DNA of 11,831 bases from Acholeplasmataceae bacterium (GTDB lineage Bacteria; Bacillota; Negativicutes; Acidaminococcales; Acidaminococcaceae): contig JAAYAE010000070.1 in assembly GCA_012719555.1 (NCBI GenBank), forward strand, positions 1 to 11,831, read 5' to 3'. Shown here piece by piece: positions 6,828-11,831 of the stretch (the first letter of the stretch is position 1; the number at the start of each line of letters is the position of its first letter). The translations under genes were made by a program, and so were the position numbers. Under the pieces are notes generated by a model, which saw nothing but the letters and a program-made list of their open reading frames with translations, did not search any database and had not been told where the DNA came from.

Positions 6828-6837
6828 GAATAGAATT

Positions 6838-7929
6838 ATGAAAGAAACGATTTTGAGCGTAAAAGATTTGACAATTTCGTTTCAGACCCTGGACGGCAAG
6901 ATTTCTGCCGTCCAAGGTGTAAGTTTCGATCTAAAAAAGGGTGAAACACTAGCTATTGTCGGGGAGTCCGGTTCAGGAAAGTCTGTTTCTATGAAGGCTA
7001 TTAATCGCGTGTTACCTAAAAGTAATACGAAATACGAACAAGGCGAAATTGTTTATGAAGGCCGTAATTTATTGGCTATATCGGAAGGCGAGATGGAAAA
7101 AATTCGTGGTAAAAAAATTGCTATGATTTTTCAAGATCCCATGACATCGCTAAACCCGACTATGACGGTAGGAATGCAAATTGCTGAATCCATAATTAAA
7201 CATCAGAAAATGTCCAAAGACGAGGCTATGAGGGAAGCATGTAACCTCATGGACTTGGTGGGCATTAGAAATCCTAAAACCAGCAGCAAAAACTATCCGC
7301 ATCAATTTTCCGGAGGTATGCGGCAGCGGGTTATGATTGCCTTATCCTTGGCCTGCAAGCCGGATATTCTTATTGCCGATGAACCGACTACGGCGCTGGA
7401 CGTAACAATTCAAGCCCAAATTTTGGATTTGATTGACGAACTGAAACAAAAATTGCATATGTCTGTTATTTTTATTACTCATGACTTAGGGGTAGTTGCT
7501 CATGTTGCTGATCGAGTAGCTGTTATGTATGCAGGTAGGATTGTGGAAATTGGTACTGCTGAAGAAGTATTCTATTATCCGCAAAATCCATATACTTGGG
7601 GTCTTATTTGTTCTATGCCTTCTATCGATACGAAAGAGGCAATACTGTACAGCATTCCTGGGGCTCCGCCTAACTTGATGAACATGCCAAAAGGCGATGC
7701 TTTCGCGCCTAGAAATTCATATGCTTTAGCTATTGATTTTGAAGAAAAACCACCTTTATTTAAGGTGAGTGAGTCACATTACGCTGCAACCTGGCTTTTA
7801 CATCCAAATGCTCCTAAAGTGACACCACCTGCAGAAATTTTGCGGCGCTATGAGATATTCAAGTCTTTCTATAAGACCACAGAGGAGGTGGAGGTTTATG
7901 ATCAGTGCACAAGCAGTTTCGCAGGATAG
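6838..7929 (+). CDS. oppD: Peptide-type ABC transporter ATPase, OppD-like, without the C-terminal cysteines
   Basis: One of the two cytoplasmic ATPases that power import, 363 residues. Walker A is G42-E-S-G-S-G-K-S49, the Q-loop Gln99 lies in I-F-Q-D-P, the signature is F157-S-G-G-M-R-Q-R, Walker B is I-L-I-A-D181-E182-P, and the switch His215 lies in I-T-H-D. All catalytic parts are intact. The C-terminal oligopeptide-transporter domain follows (G-D-A-F-A-P-R-N, H-Y-A-A-T-W). Its four usual Cys positions hold Asp287, Asn293, Asp300 and Thr318. In several relatives these Cys are conserved and reported to bind an iron-sulfur cluster, which could not form here. A tail of about 35 residues runs on beyond that domain. 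The gene overlaps oppF by 32 bases, suggesting coupled translation. Confidence 0.94.
   Translation: MKETILSVKDLTISFQTLDGKISAVQGVSFDLKKGETLAIVGESGSGKSVSMKAINRVLPKSNTKYEQGEIVYEGRNLLAISEGEMEKIRGKKIAMIFQDPMTSLNPTMTVGMQIAESIIKHQKMSKDEAMREACNLMDLVGIRNPKTSSKNYPHQFSGGMRQRVMIALSLACKPDILIADEPTTALDVTIQAQILDLIDELKQKLHMSVIFITHDLGVVAHVADRVAVMYAGRIVEIGTAEEVFYYPQNPYTWGLICSMPSIDTKEAILYSIPGAPPNLMNMPKGDAFAPRNSYALAIDFEEKPPLFKVSESHYAATWLLHPNAPKVTPPAEILRRYEIFKSFYKTTEEVEVYDQCTSSFAG
7883..7888 (+). promoter_or_regulatory. Ribosome binding site for the OppF-like gene, inside oppD
   Basis: AGGAGG (followed by TGGAGG) lies 9 bases before ATG 7898 and within the last codons of oppD. It chooses ATG 7898 over the upstream in-frame start at 7850. 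The purine-rich run also encodes T-E-E-V-E-V of OppD. Confidence 0.82.
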
Positions 7930-8875
7930 AGAAGTAATATTGCAAGTACGTGGTTTGAAGAAAACATTCAACCCCGGTAAAAATAATGAAGTGCACGCCA
8001 TAGACGATATTTCTTTTGACATTTATAGAGGCGAGACCTTAGGATTAGTAGGAGAATCCGGTAGTGGAAAATCAACTACAGGTCGGTCTATTATAAAATT
8101 GGATTCTATTACTTCGGGAACAGTGCTTTATAAAGGAAAGGATATAAGCAAGGTCTGTGGCAAAAAAGATGTGTTAGAATTTCGCAAATCCATGCAAATG
8201 ATATTTCAAGACCCTTTTGCCTCGTTAAATCCACGCATTCCTGTGAAAAATATTATTGGAGATGCTTTGCGAGTACACAACCTTTGCAAAACGGATGCTG
8301 AGGTAAACAAGAGGGTTAATGAGTTGCTGGATATTGTGGGAATAAACCGTTCTTACGCCAATCGCTACCCCACGGAATTTTCCGGTGGACAGTGCCAACG
8401 TATTGGTATTGCTAGAGCCTTGTGTGTAAAACCGGATTTCATTGTGGCTGATGAGTGTTTATCTGCTCTGGATGTATCGATTCAGGCGCAGATTGTAAAT
8501 TTACTTATTAAGCTCCGCCAAGAACAGGAAATGACCTATTTGTTTATAGCTCATGATTTGGCTATGGTTAAATACATAAGTGATCGCATAGCGGTTATGA
8601 AAAATGGCAAAATTTTGGAGCTTGCTGATGCAGACGAGTTGTATAAGTGTCCGTTGCATCCTTATACGATTTCGTTGCTATCGGCATCGCCGTTAACGGA
8701 TCTCTACAAAGAGAAAAAACGTAAAAGGGTGGACTATGATTCTTCGCTGCATACATATTCTGCTGATAAAGTAGTTGGAATGTTTGAGATTTCCAAGAAT
8801 CATTGGATTTATTGTTCCGAAGAAGAAGTGGAAAAGTATAAGCAGTCTTTGTCTGGGCTGCAAATGGCAAATTAA
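7898..8875 (+). CDS. oppF: Peptide-type ABC transporter ATPase, OppF-like
   Basis: The partner ATPase of the importer, 325 residues. Walker A is G52-E-S-G-S-G-K-S-T60, the Q-loop Gln104 lies in I-F-Q-D-P, the signature is F161-S-G-G-Q-C-Q-R, Walker B is F-I-V-A-D185-E186, and the switch His219 lies in I-A-H-D. Cys187 stands where Pro is most common after the Walker B Glu (D-E-C-L-S-A-L-D). I regard this as a tolerated family variant. The N-P-R-I-P-V motif after the Q-loop and the short C-terminal region (V-D-Y-D-S-S-L-H ... N-H-W-I-Y-C) match the OppF side of the pair rather than OppD. It starts inside oppD. The first amidohydrolase follows after 53 bases without a clear terminator. Confidence 0.94.
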   Translation: MISAQAVSQDREVILQVRGLKKTFNPGKNNEVHAIDDISFDIYRGETLGLVGESGSGKSTTGRSIIKLDSITSGTVLYKGKDISKVCGKKDVLEFRKSMQMIFQDPFASLNPRIPVKNIIGDALRVHNLCKTDAEVNKRVNELLDIVGINRSYANRYPTEFSGGQCQRIGIARALCVKPDFIVADECLSALDVSIQAQIVNLLIKLRQEQEMTYLFIAHDLAMVKYISDRIAVMKNGKILELADADELYKCPLHPYTISLLSASPLTDLYKEKKRKRVDYDSSLHTYSADKVVGMFEISKNHWIYCSEEEVEKYKQSLSGLQMAN

Positions 8876-8928
8876 GTAAGGTTTAACTTAAAATATAGCT
8901 AAATTTTGTGGTTTAGGAGTGATAAAAG

Positions 8929-10116
8929 GTGTATTTATTTAAGGAAAGTGTTGAGGCAATAATACCAAAAGTAAAAGAATGGCGCCGTCATCTTCATCAA
9001 TATCCTGAACTGTCTTTCGAAGAATTTGAGACAACGGAATACATTATTGATCAGATTAAAGATTTTACAGATATTACTTATGAGAGGCTTGCAGAAACCG
9101 GTGTTGTTGTTAGGTTAAATGGCAGCAAACCTGGCCCTGTTATTGCTTTGCGTGCTGATATTGACGCGCTGCCCATGACTGAAAGAAGCGGTGTGTCATT
9201 TTCCTCTAAAAATGAGGGAGTCATGCATGCTTGTGGACATGACTCTCATGCGGCTATGCTATTAGGTGCACTGTATGCTTTATATGAGCACAGAAAAGAA
9301 TTGGAAGGTTCTTTCGTGTTTATATTTCAAGCAGCTGAAGAAGTTTTCCCCGGTGGGGCTAAGGAGTTAGTGGAAAAAGGCATTATGGACGGCGTAGATG
9401 CTATAATTGGGCAACATACAGGACCAAAAATAAAGGTAGGGCATATTGCAACCCGACCGGGTTATATAATGGCTAACAGCGATAGATTCGAAGTAACGGT
9501 TGTAGGACGTGGTGGTCATGGTTCTTCGCCTCAAGCCTGTCTTGATCCTATACCGGTGGGGGCGCAAATCGTCACTGCTCTGCAAGATATTGTCGCTAGA
9601 CACGTTCCGGCTCAGGAAAGCTGTGTTTTAAGCGTAACACAGTTTAACAGCGGTACTGTCTATAATGTAATTCCTGACACAGCGGTAATTAAAGGTACAG
9701 TGCGTACTTATTCTACTGAAAACAGGGAACTAATGGAAAAAATGATTAAGCAGATAGCGGAAAAATATGCTGCTGCTTCGGATATGACGATTGAGTATGA
9801 ATTTAGGCGCGGCTATGATAATATGTGTAATTCTGATACCTATACCAAAGCCCTTATGGAAGTGGCTGACGAGTTATACGGATCTGGTACTGCTGAGTTA
9901 ATGGCTCCTGGCTTGGGAGGAGAGGATTTTTCCTATTATCTGCAAAAAGTGCCGGGTTGCTTTTATTTCTTTGGCATCGGCAATAAAGAATTGGATTGTG
10001 TGTACCCGACACACAGTACGAAGTTTCGTATTGATGAAGACTCCTTTTCTGTAGGAATTTCTATCATGCTAAATGCTGCCATACGGTTTCAGAAATTAGC
10101 AAAAAAAGAAGCATAA
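8929..10116 (+). CDS. M20-family metallo-amidohydrolase (N-acyl-amino-acid / hippurate hydrolase type), copy 1
   Basis: A predicted cytoplasmic di-metal hydrolase of peptidase family M20, subfamily D, which removes acyl groups from N-acyl amino acids or related amides. It has 395 residues and no signal peptide. Metal ligands and catalytic residues seen: Cys102 and His104 (H-A-C-G-H-D), Glu137-Glu138 (F-Q-A-A-E-E), His163 (G-Q-H) and His362 (Y-P-T-H-S-T-K-F). The lid/dimer domain contains G-R-G-G-H-G-S-S-P, followed by G-T-V-R-T-Y and G-G-E-D-F-S-Y-Y. Ala135 replaces the more usual Pro in F-Q-P-A-E-E. The start is GTG 8929, with TAGGAG (8914-8919) 9 bases ahead. It shares the operon with the importer and directly precedes a paralog. 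The substrate is inferred only by family and context. Hippurate, indole-acetyl-amino-acid and acetyl-amino-acid hydrolases share this fold. Confidence 0.93.
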   Translation: MYLFKESVEAIIPKVKEWRRHLHQYPELSFEEFETTEYIIDQIKDFTDITYERLAETGVVVRLNGSKPGPVIALRADIDALPMTERSGVSFSSKNEGVMHACGHDSHAAMLLGALYALYEHRKELEGSFVFIFQAAEEVFPGGAKELVEKGIMDGVDAIIGQHTGPKIKVGHIATRPGYIMANSDRFEVTVVGRGGHGSSPQACLDPIPVGAQIVTALQDIVARHVPAQESCVLSVTQFNSGTVYNVIPDTAVIKGTVRTYSTENRELMEKMIKQIAEKYAAASDMTIEYEFRRGYDNMCNSDTYTKALMEVADELYGSGTAELMAPGLGGEDFSYYLQKVPGCFYFFGIGNKELDCVYPTHSTKFRIDEDSFSVGISIMLNAAIRFQKLAKKEA

Positions 10117-10127
10117 GGAGGGGCATC

Positions 10128-11327
10128 GTGGAGCCAATATTTGAAAAAGACATAGAGGAAATTTTACCGCAAGTAGTTGCGTGGAGGAGACATTTTCACC
10201 AATATCCGGAAAGCTCCTTTAATGAAGTTGCTACAACGGAATTTTTGCTTAACGAAATTGAAAAATTAGGAAATGTTAAAATTACAAGGCCTATGGAAAC
10301 TGGTTTGGTTGCTCGTTTGGAAGGGGCTTTACCGGGACCTACTATCGCTTTGCGAGCCGATATAGATGCCTTAAAAATGACTGAACTGACGGGTCTTGAA
10401 TATGCCTCTAAAAATGAAGGGGTTATGCATGCTTGTGGTCATGATTCTCATACAGCCATGCTTCTTGGGGCTGTAAGTATTTTAAGCAAGAACCAACAAA
10501 ATCTTAAGGGCAACTTTGTCTTTATCTTCCAACCTGCGGAGGAATTTCCTCCCGGAGGGGCAATTGCCATGGTTGAAGCCAATGTTTTAGATGGGGTGGA
10601 TGCTATTTTAGGGCAACATGTTTCTTCAATTACTCAAGTTGGGCAGGTAGGTATTTTGGCTGGTGCCTCTTCTGCTAATACTGATTGTTTTGAAATTGTA
10701 GTAAAGGGTAGAGGCGGACATGCCTCGACTCCTAACCTATGTATTGATCCTATCCCGGTTGCTATGCAAATAGTAACGGCAATGCAGCAAATAGTACCTA
10801 GAAACATTAGTCCTAATGATAAAGCAGTACTTTCTGTTACGAGAATTAATGGTGGTACAGCAGATAATATTATTCCCGATACAGTAATAATTGGTGGCAC
10901 GGTTCGCACATATACCAAAGAGAATCGGGAAAAAATCTATGAACGCATATGCTCAATTGCCGCTAAAATAAGTGCGGCAGAAAATTGTGAAGGAACCGTA
11001 AAATATACCTGGGGCTATCCCTCGACGGTAAATACGCCTGCCTATGTAGAGGCTATAACTGCTTTGGGCGAAGAACTGTATGGTGAAGGCACTGTTGTTA
11101 CGATGGAACCGAGCATGGGCGGAGAAGATTTTGCTTATTATCTGGAAAAAGTACCTGGATGTTTTATGTATTTGGGTGTAAAAAATGCAGAAAAAGGTTG
11201 TATTTATCCAGGACATAATACAAAATTCACTATTGATGAGGATGCTTTTTCTATGGGAATTACAATGATGTTAAACGGGGCTTTGTGTTTCCAAAAGTTA
11301 GTGGAAGAACAGAAAAAAGAAGCTTAA
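10128..11327 (+). CDS. M20-family metallo-amidohydrolase, copy 2 (tandem paralog)
   Basis: A second M20 subfamily D hydrolase, 399 residues, alignable end to end with the preceding gene. By eye, about half of the positions are identical. It keeps every metal and catalytic position: Cys103, His105, Glu138-Glu139 (F-Q-P-A-E-E), His164 (G-Q-H) and His363 (Y-P-G-H-N-T-K-F). The segment after G-Q-H differs strongly from copy 1, with V-S-S-I-T-Q in place of T-G-P-K-I-K and N-T-D-C-F-E in place of N-S-D-R-F-E, so substrate preference may differ. The start is GTG 10128. AAGGAGGGG (10115-10123) overlaps the stop of copy 1, giving an 11-base gap and tight co-expression. A heterodimer with copy 1, as known for the AbgA/AbgB pair, is possible but unproven. 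Confidence 0.93.
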   Translation: MEPIFEKDIEEILPQVVAWRRHFHQYPESSFNEVATTEFLLNEIEKLGNVKITRPMETGLVARLEGALPGPTIALRADIDALKMTELTGLEYASKNEGVMHACGHDSHTAMLLGAVSILSKNQQNLKGNFVFIFQPAEEFPPGGAIAMVEANVLDGVDAILGQHVSSITQVGQVGILAGASSANTDCFEIVVKGRGGHASTPNLCIDPIPVAMQIVTAMQQIVPRNISPNDKAVLSVTRINGGTADNIIPDTVIIGGTVRTYTKENREKIYERICSIAAKISAAENCEGTVKYTWGYPSTVNTPAYVEAITALGEELYGEGTVVTMEPSMGGEDFAYYLEKVPGCFMYLGVKNAEKGCIYPGHNTKFTIDEDAFSMGITMMLNGALCFQKLVEEQKKEA

Positions 11328-11365
11328 AATAAGTAATTAGAGCAATAAGGCTATATTAAATACTT

Positions 11366-11398
11366 AAGGACGGAGTTAAAATCACTCCGTCCTTTTCC
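11366..11398 (+). terminator. Intrinsic terminator at the end of the transporter/hydrolase operon
   Basis: An 11-bp perfect stem (11366-11376 with 11384-11394) with a 7-base loop, GC-rich in its middle, ends in TTTT then CC. It lies 38 bases after the last stop codon of the operon. Because the next gene is convergent, it may stop transcription from both sides. The T-run is better on the + strand. Confidence 0.8.
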
Positions 11399-11451
11399 TG
11401 TTCTGTATTTTGCAAAGGTTGTTTTACTAGACTTTATTCATTTTCTCACAG

Positions 11452-11831
11452 TTAAAAATTTGACATATTAAAGATTTCACTATTTTTGTTTATGCGTTTC
11501 GGTTGTTGATTTTTGAAATATACTGGTTGTAGACCGCAAAAGGCCGCTAAATCAAGTGCTTCTGCATAAAAACTGCCGATTGTAGAGGCATTATGAGCGT
11601 CAGAACCAATTGTCACCAGTTTACCCCCTAATTGCGCCCAACGTATATATATTTTTAAAAGGGCAGGTATTGCTTCGGGGTTTCTAAGACGCCTAGTATT
11701 AATCTCTAAAGCCTTTTCGTTTTGGGCTAATTTAATAAATATATCGTCAATATATTCAGAAAATTCATGATAATTTAAATTGTTGTCAGCATAGTTTGCG
11801 TGGCGGCATATGTAATCAACATGTCCTAAAC
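11452..11831 (-). CDS. PHP-domain phosphoesterase, histidinol-phosphatase type, C-terminal part (start outside the window)
   Basis: Read on the reverse strand, 125 residues run from the window edge to TAA (11454-11452). Visible motifs are L-G-H-V-D-Y near the start of the fragment, A-L-E-I-N-T-R-R-L-R in the middle and T-I-G-S-D-A-H-N-A-S-T-I-G in the last third. The D-A-H motif supplies metal ligands in PHP hydrolases. This combination is typical of histidinol-phosphatases of the HisJ/HisK class, which dephosphorylate L-histidinol phosphate in histidine synthesis. Some PHP relatives with the same motifs act on other phosphoesters, so the substrate is likely but not certain. The N-terminal catalytic motifs (the first H-x-H) lie beyond the window. 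The gene is convergent with the transporter operon and shares the 124-base gap holding the terminator. Confidence 0.85.
   Translation of the reverse strand, partial: LGHVDYICRHANYADNNLNYHEFSEYIDDIFIKLAQNEKALEINTRRLRNPEAIPALLKIYIRWAQLGGKLVTIGSDAHNASTIGSFYAEALDLAAFCGLQPVYFKNQQPKRINKNSEIFNMSNF

Noticed and set aside
6769..6837. AT-rich palindrome between the binding protein and OppD-like genes as a terminator or operator
   Set aside because: AATTATTAATT is short and lacks GC pairs or a T-run. Such motifs are expected by chance in AT-rich gaps.
8450..8475. D-E-C-L-S-A-L-D in OppF as a defective Walker B
   Set aside because: The catalytic Asp and Glu are present and only the following Pro is changed. 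Variation at that place is, to my knowledge, tolerated in OppF-type ATPases.
9367..9603. Reverse-strand open frames inside the transporter and hydrolase genes (this and several others)
   Set aside because: All lie opposite strongly conserved coding sequence, lack ribosome binding sites and show no family features.

Overview
The window most likely comes from a diderm (outer-membrane-bearing) member of the Firmicutes, such as the Negativicutes. The base composition is AT-rich, ribosome binding sites are strong and Firmicute-like (AAGGAGG type), and several genes start at GTG. At the same time, a TonB C-terminal domain implies an outer membrane. This placement is inferred from gene content; no rRNA marker is present.

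Left part (1-2751, + strand). A TonB-family protein, cut by the window edge, has a long Gly/Ser-rich linker. It is followed by two genes that are each broken by one in-frame stop codon while the protein on both sides stays in the same frame. The first is a secreted alpha/beta hydrolase with a TAA just before its catalytic His. The second is a D-2-hydroxyacid dehydrogenase with a TGA between its two lobes, at a place where relatives often carry Cys.

Middle (2752-3163). This is a 412-base regulatory gap. It holds two tiny abutting reading frames of doubtful reality, a promoter with a perfect TTGACA -35 box, a 12-bp terminator-type hairpin that begins where that promoter should start RNA, and a leader with an 8-base direct repeat ahead of the first transporter gene.

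Right part (3164-11327, + strand). A seven-gene run has the character of one operon: two peptide-type ABC permeases, a lipoprotein substrate-binding protein, two ATPases (OppD- and OppF-like, overlapping), and two tandem paralogous M20 metallo-amidohydrolases. The simplest reading is that the transporter imports a peptide or N-acyl-amino-acid-like compound and the two cytoplasmic hydrolases cleave it. The substrate cannot be read from the sequence. The OppD-like subunit has lost all four cysteines of its C-terminal domain. A hairpin terminator closes the operon at about 11366-11398.

Right edge (11452-11831, - strand). This is the C-terminal part of a PHP-domain phosphoesterase of the histidinol-phosphatase type, convergent with the operon. 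No tRNA, rRNA, insertion sequence, CRISPR array or phage gene was seen. The window reads mostly as an ordinary nutrient-uptake locus. The two interrupted genes, the promoter/terminator arrangement and the cysteine-free OppD are the points worth a second look.
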